From: Sisyra terminalis
Taxonomy: Eukaryota; Arthropoda; Insecta; Neuroptera; Sisyridae
Length of the DNA stretch: 64,000 nt
Assembly: GCA_958496175.1 (NCBI GenBank)
Contig: OY292279.1
Location: 16,616,001 to 16,680,000 of the forward strand
Direction of reading: 5' to 3'
Part shown: positions 22,779 through 34,779 of the stretch, piece by piece
How positions within the stretch are numbered: the first letter of the stretch is position 1
Layout: the number at the start of each line of letters is the position of its first letter
The notes under the pieces: generated by a model
Told to the model about the DNA's origin: nothing
Database searches by the model: none
The model's input: only the letters and a program-made list of their open reading frames with translations
Translations under genes and position numbers: made by a program

Positions 22779-22931
22779 CAAGGTTTGTAAATTACACAGG
22801 TTGCTCCATTAGAAAAAAAAATGACATCATACGAAGAATTTTGAAATTGATCAGTCTGAAGATATGTACGAATTTCTTCTGGATACGTCACGTAGCCACC
22901 ATGAGGCCACCCGTGTATTTTATAAACCTTG
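22779..22931 (+). mobile_element. CAAGGTTTRTAAA MITE, copy 1, with 9-bp duplication
   Basis: The left tip CAAGGTTTGTAAATTACACA and the right tip inverted (CAAGGTTTATAAAATACACG) are terminal repeats. CTATATACC flanks both ends exactly (22770-22778, 22932-22940). A 9-bp duplication fits Mutator-like or Merlin-like elements; the superfamily is inferred only from this. Two other copies lie at 37171 and 63521. Confidence 0.88.
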
Positions 22932-23477
22932 CTATATACCTATGTTTCTTTTCTCTGTTTAGCAGTATTGGAGACCTGGAAGAATCTGAGGATACTGAAT
23001 AGTGAAACTTTAAACTAATAGTTTTAGGTGTTCGAAATCAGATTTCATTACATTTAAACAACGCCATAAAACTTTGAACTATTGCAGGAAACTAATGAAT
23101 TTGGGAATTAATGAATAATGATTGATGCTACTATTTGCTACTTATTCCTAATATATTTTTTTATTTTGTGAGAAAACCTTACATGATGGAAGGAAATGAA
23201 CTTCATATTTGAAATAATTGCAAAAAAATATACTTAATTAAACTATTACAATCAAAACAATCTTTAAAAAGTATTTTTTTGCAGACCTGTGTATTTAGTC
23301 TATCTTCTAAGTTATTCGAAATAATGGTTGATTATTTTACACGGGATTAATGATTAAGGAAGATATGTACGAATAGTTGCTTAGTATGACGAAAAAGATC
23401 CAAATTGTTTTTAAAACAAAAGAATCCATTAAAATTCATTAACATTTAAAATTACTATCCATTTCCAGAATGCTAGA

Positions 23478-23657
23478 GCAGGCCATTCACACTCCGACTT
23501 GCAGTCCAACTAGTGATCCGACTTTCCAAGTTAGATGAACCGTGAAAATGGTGTTGTTGGAAGTTGGATGTCTAGCGGATCATTTAGGCTATCCAACTAG
23601 AAGATCCAACTAGTAGTCCGACTAGTTGGACTGCAAGTCGAAGCGTAAATAGCCTGT
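23478..23657 (+). mobile_element. GTCGGACT-rich MITE, copy 1
   Basis: The left end GCAGGCCATTCACACTCCGA and right end GACTGCAAGTCGAAGCGTAA are inverted repeats. The body is packed with TCCAACTAG, CCGACT and AGTTGGA words in both orientations. Same family at 59180 and 60510. Confidence 0.82.
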
Positions 23658-24732
23658 TTAAGAGGGGAATTATCTTATTAAAGAAGCCACCACTGATAGA
23701 CGTGACAATTTTTATGTATAGAGAACCATAAAGTCTTCGATATGTTAACAATTTTTTTTATCATTTGTTTAACAGTTTAATAGTTGCTTAATAATTCATA
23801 TGACTATCAACTTGATATTGGTCTTGGAAAGTAAAACAAACCAATAAACAAACGAAAAGCAAAAGTTCAGAAAATTTTCAGACCACATAATTTTCGAATT
23901 TATTCTCTGTCGAAGTTTGTCTTAGAAACTTTATCATAACCCAAGCTGTGTGCACAGTAGCTTTATTCAAATTATGTATCTTGAGCTAATTACGCACTAC
24001 TGAACACAAAAAAGTTTAAGACTAACTTTTGTTTCTTTCCAAATTATAAACTACATAGTATATACCATTTACCTATAGATAATATACATTCTAAATTTCT
24101 ATAAGCATTTAAATGTCCTTAGTTTTATCCGATTATAATTAAAGTTTTTTTTCCATTGCTAATTTGCGTCATTTATTATAAATTTGAAACAATGATAATT
24201 TAATTGAATCAAAACTTGAGATGACTTGCCTTTTCATAATGAATTCAATTTTATGGAATGGTTTTGTTCTTATTTTCAAGAATTATTATATTCAATGGGA
24301 AACTTTGTAGACGTAATAAATTAAATTGATTTTTATGAATGAAATTTTTTGCCAAGGTATGGCTTGGGTGTCTGTAATTTATCGAGATATTTTTTTTTTC
24401 AACAACTCCCCCAAATACAAAGTTTATCATTCAAAGCAGTTTCTCTTTATTTCAAATTGTTCGCAAAACTTAAAATTATTCAATTTAAAGGGGTTCAACC
24501 GTGTGATGGATCAAAAACATTTTTTTTGTGTAAATTGCTTCCCTGACATGTCTTAAATATAGTTGATAAATTATTGTTTTTCCAATTTTAAGGTCATTTT
24601 AATTATATAGTCGTTACAAAGATATAAAATTCGTTATTATTTTAACTGTACCTACTTGACGTTTTTTTGTCTCAATCATATATCGAAAACGAGTAAACCG
24701 ACTGACTTCCAATTTAAAGGGTGGTCTCAGCT
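23658..24732. other. intron 3, nothing recognised
   Basis: AT-rich non-coding sequence. Confidence 0.5.
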
Positions 24733-25162
24733 TGGGATGCAACATTGCTCATAAAAACATTGTTATTAGAATATCGATATTTTTAAAATTGAAAAACATC
24801 GATGTTAAAAACATTGCAGTTAATGAACGATATATCGATTTTTTCAGATGATTTTTACTATAATTTATATATATTTATGAAAAAAATATTTCTTCAATAA
24901 AAAATACTACCTATACCGAAAAAATGTAAACTTCGTCAGTTTATAATTTAACGCCGCTAGATTACAATATAACCAAACCTACTGCTAACTTATAATCTCA
25001 CGCGTATATTATAAGCTAACAATGTTTACAAATCTATTTGCCTGTATCTGTTTACATTTGTAGCTGTAATATATCATCGATGTTTTGGGTTTTGACATCG
25101 ATATTTATGAACGGTTTGTAAATGTTTAAAAAAATCGATGTATCGTTTGCATACTTAGACTT
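24733..25162. mobile_element. possible hAT-like MITE rich in ATCGAT
   Basis: Left CTTGGGATGCAACATTG and right (inverse) CTAAGTATGCAAACGATACA resemble tips seen in hAT-like elements. ATCGAT occurs at least six times inside. No duplication found; the boundaries are guesses. Confidence 0.4.
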
Positions 25163-26629
25163 AGACTTAGTACATGTTAAAGCATAAATGAATAAAACTT
25201 TTGTAAAAATCATAAGTTCTATCTTTGTCATTGATCCTTAAAAAAAATCTCTAAAAATGCTTTCTAAATAGGCTGTCACACGAGAGAACTCCCTTAAGGG
25301 TAAATGTTTTTTTAAGCAGTAGGTATTCTAATTTATTTTTACTAACATCAATACAGTAATAAACGACTTATGGTAAATTATATATTAATTTTTTTTTTCA
25401 AATATTTTCCTTTTGTTTGTTAGAATGTGTAAACATTTCTTTAAAATTTTGAGTGTTCATTAAGGCAAAGATGTTCAGTGACCAGGAAAATCTGGATAGA
25501 CAGGGAATTAAATTGACTCAAGGGAAAAGTCAGAACAATCAGGGAACTTGACAAAACATTGTGGAAATTTCAATTAGAAATTTGATTAGAATTTAGATTG
25601 GAAAATATGAAACGTTATTGTAAATAAACATAATGTATAAGATCAGTGCGTTGTTTGATTTCGTTTGACAATATTAGAACTAATCAAAATTTCAAATTAA
25701 GATGGATTTTATCATAAACAAGTCAAGGAATTTGTGTGGAAGATATACTGAAAAAAATCCAGCGAAATTACTATTAAATAAACTTTTATTTTAATAAAAT
25801 AACTATTTTCTGTCGAAATTTTCTAAACAAATTAATAATTATTCTTTTTAGTTCTCTAAATTCAATAATTGATTCATACTTTGCCAACAATATTTGTATA
25901 TGTCGGTAAATAAACACAAGTTTCAAGATTTTTCCAAGAAAGTATAACTACTTACAAAGAAATTGATACCGTAGAATGCTATTGATAAGTTGTTTTTATA
26001 GTTCAAGAAAGTTTTATGGTTACACAGAAAATAATTGGAATAGTTTAAACCACGTAGCTTTTTCACAGGGGGGGGTAGATGCTATTTTGTTAAGTGAATA
26101 AAGCATGCGGAATGGGGATAGATGGAATTCATAAGTGGGTCGATTATGTGGCACCGATAACAATACAGTAAAACCTCGATAGCAAAATAACTTCTAATCA
26201 GCTCTCTAAATTTTGCATTCATTTCTCCTAAAAATTTAAAACCACTTTTACTTGAAATACAAAGTCTTTACAACCTTAACGAATAATTTGGATATTCTGT
26301 TATGTAAAGCATTTGCTATTAACTCATTTAAAATGAATGCTCTAAACAAAAAATTTCAAGGATAAATAATAATAAAACTAAATACGTAAGTGTCCTTTTC
26401 AATGAAAATAAAGTGGGAATAAGATATTTAAAAGTAACATTTGAATTCTGTCTAGTCTCTTTAACTTTATATGTATGTACGATAATTTCGAAAAAAAAGC
26501 ACAGAAATAAATTTCACTAAGATAAATCATGATTCATTTAATCCTCTCTAACTCAAATCTTTTGATATTTAAAAACTTTAACTCTAATAACTTTATTTTC
26601 CACCAAGTGTATTTTAATTATATGCAATA
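25163..26629. other. intron 3, nothing recognised
   Basis: AT-rich. A G-run (GGGGGGGG) lies near 26068. No frame or repeat supported. Confidence 0.5.
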
Positions 26630-26656
26630 GAGAATCCGGAAAGTAGTGCCGTTTTC

Positions 26657-27449
26657 TACCTCTGTTAAGTTAGCACCCGACTTTTACAAATTACAATTTT
26701 AAATATATTTTTAGATAGCCTTTTGTTTGTACCGAAAATTTTTTCGTTTGTACCTCAACCGAAAAAAAAGTTATAAGATTTTTAAAAATCGATAGCCCCC
26801 TATTGTTAGATTTTTCAAAACAATTAACGGCCAAACACAAAAAATAGGCCTTGACACGTAGAGGATTGTACCGAAAAAAATTGTTTCTAACTTTAAACCA
26901 AAAAAAAATTATGAGCGATTTTGTGAATGCACTTATTCCATTGAAAATAGAGTTTTCCGGGTACTACGTATTTTCCTTGAGAGATTTTCCAAATCCAAAA
27001 GCGGTACAATCTAGCTACTGTGGCGCTACGGATTGTATCGAAAAAATATCCTTCTAACTTTATTCCAACGGTAGTTATACAGAATTTTGTATGAGTATTT
27101 AGATTTTAATTACTTCATTGTTGAAACTGCAAAAACGGCCATAAATTTGTCTCTATTTTCAATGGAATAAGTACAATCACAAAATCGCTCATAATTTATT
27201 TTTTTTGCTTAAAGTTAGAAACAATTTTTTTCGGTACAATCCTCTACGTGTCAAGGCCTATCTATGGCCGTTAAATTTTTTGAAAAATCTAACAATGGGG
27301 GCTATCGATTTTTAAAAATTTAATAACTTTTTTTCGGTTGAGATAGAAACGAAAATTTTTTCGGTACAATCAAGTACAAACAAAAGGCTATCTAAAAATA
27401 TATTTAAAATTTTAATTTGTAAAAGTCGGTTGCTAACTTGACAGAGGTC
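26657..27449. mobile_element. foldback element, ~297-bp arms
   Basis: Arms 26657-26952 and 27151-27449 are reverse complements (for example CTTGACACGTAGAGGATTGT versus its inverse at about 27236-27256, and the TTAGATAGCC...GGCTATCTAA pair). The centre is about 200 bases. TTGTACCGAAAA and its inverse repeat inside each arm. No coding sequence. GGAAAGTAGTG (26639) and CATTACTTTCC (27781) may be the ends of an older outer element, which would then span about 26630-27802. Confidence 0.85.
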
Positions 27450-27802
27450 CGTTTTCTTAACATTTTTTTTTTTTTGGGACTATTGTGTAATTTGCACCAG
27501 TTCAGCAATGTGTCGCTATATCATGGTGGTGATAGCAGGCAAATAATGTTTAGCGGCGTTTAAGTAGCTGGAGGTGTCGAACTTCATTCCTCTGTCTTTT
27601 TTATTTTTTTACATAAATTGAAACACAACATTTTGAAACAAGTATTAATTTTAAAGAAGCAGTATAATCACTTTCAATATCATCAATATTTTAACTTTTA
27701 GTATGCAAATTTTTAATGTTAAATTTGTAAAAATGAATTGATAACTAAGTAAAATATTCTGTCTATGGGTTCAGGAATGACATTACTTTCCGAACCCCTT
27801 AA

Positions 27803-28596
27803 TATTTGTATCGACCACAATTTGGTGTTGCACAATGTTAACAGCAAAAGTTTCAGAAGGGCTGTTTATGTTACTTTATAAAATCGATAAAGAACAGGGG
27901 AGGCATGCATTTTTTTTAGTCTAAATAATAATAATAATAATAATAATAATGTCTTTTAGAGTATTTAGTATTCAATTTGTAAAAACTTCAGTAAAAAATT
28001 GATAAACTTTGTTTTCTCTATTAAACAATATAAAGTGAAGATCGAACCGGTTTTTGGAAAATTTCATTTTTAACATACTTATTTTAATGTCCTTTTTTGA
28101 ATATTTTGGTATCAAAGCAAAATAGAGTTGATATTCTATAATTTGTATTGAACAAATACCAATTTTTTTTAGAAATTGTTTATTTACATAAAACAATGTA
28201 ACAAATTGTTCCTTCTGTGAACTGATCCCGCATTCGGGACAAGTTCGTAAACGGCTTTTTACAACCAATTGAATTGCAACTTACGGTGTTCTGGACCAAA
28301 TTGGAATGAATCATAAGACATTTACAGAATGCCATTTACCGCATCAAAATAAATTGATTTGTTTAAAAAGTATAAACTTCTAAGAAATTCATTTTTAACT
28401 TCCATAGCGAAAATAGTTTATACGTCCAGCCTTAATTTCAGCTAAGGCTTTATCAAATGTTTCTGAAGTATACGATCTTCGATTTGTTTTCCTATCGTAA
28501 TACCATAATTTCGAACCATTTCAGATCTAAAATTATTTATAAAAATAAGTATTGGTAGAAAATATCAGAAGAAATATCCTAAATACCTAAGAAGAC
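27803..28596. other. intron 3, microsatellite only
   Basis: Contains an (AAT)n microsatellite at 27925-27951. The minus-strand frame 27972-28268 has a C-x2-C start (TCPECG) but no further family features; I do not call it a gene. Confidence 0.45.
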
Positions 28597-28745
28597 AATT
28601 CAGGTTGTTTAAGAACAACTTGAAAATGTAGGACAATATTTTAAAGATGCAGCAGAAATTTATAAGATAATACGATTGTTTAAGTTCATTTGAATATTAA
28701 AAAAACCATAAATAAAATAACCGAGCTTGAACAACCTGAATTTTC
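28597..28745. mobile_element. small inverted-repeat element
   Basis: AATTCAGGTTGTTTAAG at the left and CTTGAACAACCTGAATT at the right form the ends. AAGAAGACAATTCAGSTTGY is also found at 45603. Confidence 0.5.
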
Positions 28746-28789
28746 TTTTTATTTAATAAAAGCTGAGATCTGAATTTTATCTTCTATCC

Positions 28790-29065
28790 CAGAGGTTCTC
28801 AAAGTGTGCGCCGTAGAAAGTAAAGAGGGGCGCCGCGAGTCGATCCTCTATCATTATCTGAAATGATCCGAAACCACAAATATTCGCGGGTACAATTACA
28901 ACAACTACTATTATTATAGGTACATATTACTTTCGAGTATAATATATATATATGGAGACTATATATATATAGTCTCCATATTCAAAAGCTTACTAAAGTA
29001 GGGCGCCGTGACAAAATACTAACCTTTTAAATGCGTCGCGGGCTCAAAAAGATTGAGAACCCCTG
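28790..29065. mobile_element. hAT-like MITE with perfect 8-bp duplication
   Basis: Tips CAGAGGTTCTCAAAGTGTGC and, inverted, CAGGGGTTCTCAATCTTTTT are the hAT MITE type. TTCTATCC flanks both ends exactly (28782-28789 and 29066-29073). The centre has a strong palindrome, ATATGGAGACTATATATATA continued by TAGTCTCCATAT (about 28951-28982). Confidence 0.92.
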
Positions 29066-29073
29066 TTCTATCC

Positions 29074-30069
29074 TATATACATAAAGTGACTATACGTCCC
29101 GCTTTCGATTTTTTTGTCTCGCTGTCCCAAAGAACCTAAAAATGTCCTGCTTTGAAAAAAAGTGACCTGTGAGAGGTATTAATTCACAATCAAAATCATT
29201 TTGCAGTTATACTGTATACCATATACATTATACATATACCTATAGAGTAAAACCCATAGGCCATAAACCTATAGTACGTAAATAAAAATCATACAAAAAT
29301 AAGTACCTACAAATTTTAGCTTGTTATCGTTGCCACAACTGCGGAAATTGGCAATAAATAAACCACAGATATTATTATCTTAATTGTTCCCTTACCATGA
29401 TTAAAAGTCACGTATTAAAATTTACAGGTGTCCCGCTTTGGAGCAAAAAAATTATGGCCACGTTATATATACATGAATAGTACAGAGCACTGCAATCTTG
29501 CCCCGGTGCATTTTCCGGTCTTACCCCACTGCACTTGACTTAAACTATTTTCAAAATAAATGACTGGATAATATTTTTTCAATGGAGAATAGAACTTGCT
29601 CCGATAGATTTTATTTTTGCTTTGTATGTTAGTTTTATCATCGATTTGATACTTCTATAATTTTCTTATCGATGCTACATATAATTTATAACGGTTGGCT
29701 TTATTGTGGAAAAAATCATATGTGATCAGATTACGTTTTCACGCGAAATTATCTTCACCACCATTTTATGAATCCAAATCCAAGTTTGTTATCCGAAAAT
29801 TTAATTATATGATGAAATTAATGTTCTGTATCAAGTTCATAAACTTTATCCTCATGAAATTATGTAAGTTATTAACCGCATTTGATACAAATCTATCTAT
29901 GTGATAAGTGAGAAATTAATACACCACATAACATTAGTCATAAATGTTTTATAATGCACCCATACGTAGTGGCACAATTAATGTATGTGAAGTTTTATCA
30001 ATTTCTCGCCATCACCATCCAGTTTTGCAAATAAATCCCGACGCTGATATGACGACATTTTAATTGCAG
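29074..30069. other. end of intron 3
   Basis: AT-rich, nothing recognised except the acceptor tract before 30070. The frame 29695-29904 has no family features. Confidence 0.5.
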
Positions 30070-30176
30070 CATCAACGGGAAGTGCGAGCGTTCCTGTTCA
30101 ACCGCCCAGTGCACGTTTAATTGTGGCTACGACGATGATTGCTCTCACATTAACACAAATTCGCATTCAGAGATAA
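30070..30176 (+). CDS. beat: beat family terminal coding exon, hydrophobic C-terminus
   Basis: Acceptor TTTTAATTGCAG ends at 30069. With the carried G the exon reads ASTGSASVPVQPPSARL, then IVATTMIALTLTQIRIQR, then TAA at 30174-30176. The phase-1 match to the preceding donor and the layout (Ser/Pro-rich linker, then a hydrophobic run LIVATTMIALTL) fit the end of a membrane-attached Beat protein, by GPI or by a very short transmembrane tail. The run is only about 12 residues and ends in basic/polar residues, so a secreted form is not excluded. The exon was identified by phase and composition, not by a strongly conserved motif, so it is less certain than the Ig exons. The coding part has much higher G+C than its flanks. 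Confidence 0.82.
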
Positions 30177-30331
30177 CATTTGAAATTCCTGTGCCAACTT
30201 TTAACAAGCCTGTTGTGAAGTGAAACCAAAGAAAGTGTTGAACATTAGCGTTGGAAAAACCGTTGTATTCGTTGCTCTATATCTGATTGAAAATGTGTAA
30301 AAGTGCGTGGATGGAACGAAAGGAACTGCAG
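30177..30331 (+). other. 3' UTR stretch ending in a splice-donor-like site
   Basis: Sequence after the beat stop codon stays unlike the flanking intron and ends in GGAACTGCAG|GTATGAGT at 30332, a good donor match. A short frame beginning ATG at 30293 reads MCKSAWMERKELQ and ends exactly at that donor in phase 0. Either the 3' UTR has an intron, or this is the first coding exon of another transcript, or the site is not used. If unspliced, the first poly(A)-signal-like AATAAA is at 30566-30571. Confidence 0.45.
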
Positions 30332-30910
30332 GTATGAGTCGATTGTCCTGTACATATAATTAAATAATGACTTTATTGTGTATATTCATATTTTGTGGAA
30401 ACGAGCTTTTAATGTTGTTCACAAGAAATTGTTAAAGGAAATCATTAATTTTTTTTCGAAAAATTGATATCACTTTCTACTACTTATCTTCTTCTCCTGT
30501 CATTAAAAATATATGTAAATGTAACTACAAATAATATATAATGCATTATACATTACGAACTATCAAATAAAAACTACCCGTAAACTATTCTATGCCGTAA
30601 ATGTATATACACATAATTATAATATCTACACTTAATTGAACAAACTAAACTCATTTTTCTAATGAAACAATTTTTTTCTTAACTCAAAGCATGAAATCTC
30701 TATAATTATTTTTAAAAATTTGAGTTTAAAGTCTTTCAATAGGTAAATGTGATTGGAGCCCGAATATTATTTTATAATGAACACTAAACCGATCTTTGAT
30801 ACCGTCACTGCTGAAACTGTGCTTTCGAGAAAAGAATGGGAAAACCAAAGAAATGAGACTTAATTGGAAGTTTAATTGATATGAATGAAGTTTGGGCTTA
30901 CATGTCGGTA

Positions 30911-31020
30911 AAGCTCAGAGCTTCTGTTAACCGATCGCAAGTTATGGTTGCTGAAAATTAGCCATGGCTAAACTTAGTTTTGTACAGTAACAACTAGCGA
31001 TTGGTTAACAAAGGCTCAGG
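30911..31020. mobile_element. palindromic MITE
   Basis: GAGCTTCTGTTAACCGATCG on the left and CGATTGGTTAACAAAGGCTC on the right are inverted ends; pairing continues through AAGTTATGG / ..AACAACTAG to a GCCATGGC centre. Confidence 0.7.
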
Positions 31021-34000
31021 TATTTATCAACATGTTAGACCAAACTTCGTCCCTATTTTTAACACAAAATTGAACTTCTTTATTAATCTTCTTTCTCTGA
31101 GGAAAGCTTTCTTAGACTCCAAAAATTCTTTTTTGGCTCACTATGTCAAAAACCAAAATTTTGTCTTTAAAAACATAAATTGGTAACAATTTTCAGTTAC
31201 AAGTACTATTTTATAAAACTTTTCATAATTCCAAAAATTAATATTGTAAAATTTGACCCAGAAATGAAAGCATAAATTATAAAGTATAAATTATCCTCCA
31301 AATAATGTCACAAATCTTTACTTTTTTCGGGTACTTTGAACCAAATTTAGATTATTCCTGCGAAATTTGCTGAATTTTTGCTCTTTGTAAATGGAAAACT
31401 TCAATATTTTTATCTATACCAAAATGGATGTTTAAAAATTGGTTTATATTTTTGCCAAAGAATTGGTTGCATAATTTTTCAATAATATCTATTTAATTAG
31501 ACTGCAAGATTGAAAATGGTTTTTCTTTGTCGCAAATTTCGTTAAATGAAGCGATTTCAAAGTAATTTCTAAAATATGTGAGGCATATCATGAATATTAA
31601 TAAATTAATAATTTTACAAATCTTATTAATTGCATACTTCCAGGTATTATTTTAATGTCCATCATTGTCATCATATTAATATTTCATTAGTTCTAGTATT
31701 TTTACATCTAGATAGTGGCATTTATCTTCAAAATAAAATTTTAACCAGAGAATAAGGAAAACAGAATTTTCATTTAAGAGTAATGATCTAACAGATTTAT
31801 TTTCACCTTTTCAATAGCGATCTTTGGATTGGTATTTTCACTCATTAATAGATGGATCATATCCTCTAGATAGCTGTTTGATAGATAGGAATTTATCTAT
31901 TCGTTAAATCCTACAAATCTATCCTACATATGTATATCACTATCTTTAAGTGTAATTTTCTAGAATATAAAATACCGACTCTTAAGATTATAGCCTATCT
32001 TATAGATTTACCAAAAACTAAATGCAATCAATACCTATTAAAAGCACCCCGAAAACTTTTAAATTCAATATTTTTTCTGTCCACAGGGCAAGTCTGCTGC
32101 TAATAATTTTTAACAGCCAGTTTTCTAAATATATCATAAAATTCCATCAATTTAATCGATCAAATTCGTTTTTTTCATGTTATGGATCTTATCATAAGTT
32201 ATCATCCCGAAAAAAAAATATTGAAAATTTAATTGTTTAATTCTTTTAGAGTCAGTATTGTTACAAAAAGAAAGTAACATTTTTCTTTGAGATATTTTTT
32301 TTATTAGGTAGAAGATAGGAAAATCATTCGTATTTTCACCTAAGATATGTGCAGGACTTGTTTCGCTGATAACATTTTGTCTTTTGGATAGCTACCTTGG
32401 AGGTAGGATGTATTTTACCATTAGTGAGGATTTCGATTCTTTACAATATTATTTGGAAGAAAAAGTATATTATAAAACAATAAGGAAGGCAAAGTAAACT
32501 GAAGATTTTATTACATTAAGTAGTATTATGTATTTGAATGAATAAAATATATATTCGAGTTCTTTTCTTCTTAATTTTTGATCAATTATTGCAATATATT
32601 TCCTTTTCTTCATGATTCGGTAATCATCTGGAACACAATTAGAAATAATATTTGCCGAAAATCAATTTTTTCTGGTCTTTTATTAGTTATCACTATCTTT
32701 CCCAAACCGTGTGCCGTGGCTGTTATATTAGGGGTCGTGAAAAATTTCTTACACCAAAATTTATATTATATAAATTAATATAATAATATAATATAAAATT
32801 TATATTATTTATATTATAAATTTATTAAATGTACTCAGACCATCATAAATTTTACCATTATTTTACGTTCATAAAGACTGGCGTAAATAATTTGGTAAGA
32901 ACACTTTAGAAAAAACTTGGGAACTCCTGGTTAACCCTATCATTTAAATCGAAGGGTCTTAATTTTTTGTAAGGAAAATATCTAAAACTATAATTGTTCA
33001 TCCATATAGTTGTTCTTAAAATGTACTAATTTATCAAAAAAAAGAAAAAAAAATGTTAATCTTACCTGGTTTAGCTATTACGTTAGCGTAATAGCCATTC
33101 CTCTGATTTGTTAACCTATTGCTATCTTCTAATACAGTTTCAGCAACCACTATGAAGTGGCACCATCGGCTTAGACTATCAAAAAACCAAACAATTTTTT
33201 ATGCATTTAAATTGTGGAAGACATTCAAAATATATGAAAGCATTTAAGGCTTGCACTTTGATCTTAGTAGAACCATAAATGTGTGGAAAAACTTCGAGGA
33301 TATTTATTGAAGTTGAGGAAAACGTTTCACTGAATAACGTTTTTATCGCAATATTTTCACATCAATCATTCTCAGTTAAGATAAAAATTGTTTCAAATGA
33401 TAATCTTGTCTTCTGTATTTGATTCCTATAAACTGTAATTTCCGTTTAATCATTTTTCTGAAAGAACACCCCAAAACATACCACACATCTTAACGTCATT
33501 ATATAGGAAATTGAATTAGGTTTTTTTTTTAAAGCCAACGCAGTTCTAATAATCAAAATTAAGCTTTGCATCGAAAACAATTTTGGTAAATGTGAGGAAA
33601 AAAATATTTTGTTTTCTTTAAAGCTCAACTTTGATTTTGGGATTGCAAATCAATGTTTACTAATAAATGCTAAAAACTATTTCTTTAAACTACCAAAACA
33701 ATCTACGAAAATGACATGTTTAAAGCTCTTTATTTTTCTTAATAGTGCCACAAGTTAATGAACTATTCAAAAACACGAGCTGTGATTTAACTATTTTCTA
33801 ATATGAATAATTAAAGTAAAATAATTGAGAACATTAAAATGGATTTAGCATGAATTTTAGTCAATTCTTTCAATCAAAAAAGCAGGAAATTTACGATTTG
33901 TTCTATATCTTTTGGGTAAAAAAGGAAAAAAGAAAGAAATACATTCCACTAATGCTTAATATAGAAAACTTCATAAAATTTATTGTAAAAGTATTTTCAA

Positions 34001-34484
34001 TCAAAGAATGTTTGTTCAGCATATTTTACTCCTTTTGTAATTTGTCGAGTGAATGTGGCCAATTTTATTCAAAACCGCAAGACTTTGAAGTTGTTTTCAA
34101 TTCGAAGAAAAGTACATTTTCAATTTGTCGAAAATGCTTCAACTTGCACTAAGTTTTTGTATCAGCGGTTTTAGTTACAAAGTTACAGTAAACTGTACGA
34201 AAATTATTTATTCTTCTATGTCATCGCTTAGTTTATCTTTTCCTTAAATCGTTCGAATGATTACATGCTAAATAATTCAGATGTAAATAAGGAAAAGAAA
34301 ATTTTCTCAACCACTCGTGAAATATAATTATAAATGTAACATTCAATGTGTCGTTCTTCATGGCAAATGTTTAAGAAAATTACAATTATTCTATATAATA
34401 TATCAAGTGAAATATGACTAAACAATTTTTATGAAGAACGCTTAACAACTGTATAAAATAAACTTTAAGATTTAAATAAGTATT
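31021..34484. other. intergenic or intronic, no gene seen
   Basis: AT-rich. It holds a perfect small hairpin GCTATTACG-TTAG-CGTAATAGC (33074-33095) and an AT-only palindromic stretch (about 32755-32822). The open frames here lack family features and splice context. Confidence 0.5.
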
Positions 34485-34779
34485 TTTGATACATATGCGT
34501 GAAAAAAATTAAACCTCAATTTACTTGTTATTTGATTTTCTGTTTTGGCTTCGGCAGAAAATCTGCCGAAAAATTTGTTTCAGCTTTCGTGTGGTTATCG
34601 AAAGCGATCGGTGTAGTAAAGCTTTCAGTGGAATAAAATTGTAACGATTGTGCTTTTTTTTAACCACCAAATTAAGCAAAATTACAAAAAATATTCTGTA
34701 TATTTCTACCTGTACTCTTAAGTGAATATTATCAATTCAAACTTACCAAAATAATTTATTTTCACGCATATGTATCAAA
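34485..34779. mobile_element. MITE with 20-bp terminal inverted repeats
   Basis: TTTGATACATATGCGTGAAA at the left and its inverse TTTCACGCATATGTATCAAA at the right. Inside is a second hairpin, TTCGGCAGAAAATCTGCCGAA (about 34551-34571). 295 bases, no coding sequence. Confidence 0.8.

Larger units (their letters stand above)
2256..30176 (+). other. beat: beaten path (beat) family gene, 3' portion, four coding exons seen
   Basis: Gene-level entry. Coding parts: 2256-2391, 17491-17624, 21045-21303, 30070-30176; every junction has GT/AG and keeps frame (phases 1, 0, 1), giving 636 coding bases, 211 residues plus stop. Order in the protein: last third of Ig domain 1 with its F-strand Cys (GRYRCEVS), linker (LPEEGPRITGGRPRYQ), Ig domain 2 with B-strand Cys (VRINCTS), core Trp (LSWFINGEP) and F-strand Cys (MKLKCLAT), then a polar linker and short hydrophobic C-terminus. 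Beat proteins are arthropod cell-surface or secreted Ig proteins of neurons that bind Sidestep-family partners in axon guidance and synaptic matching; this role is family knowledge, not shown by the DNA. The signal peptide and most of Ig1 must lie left of the window. The Beat subtype (I-VII) cannot be settled here. Confidence 0.92.

Noticed and set aside
24760..25150. ATCGAT/TATCGAT cluster as DREF-type regulatory sites
   Set aside because: The words lie within a probable MITE, and no promoter is nearby.
28201..28268. TCPECG start of a minus-strand frame, possible zinc finger
   Set aside because: Only one Cys pair, the rest is AT-driven residues, and no splice or promoter context.
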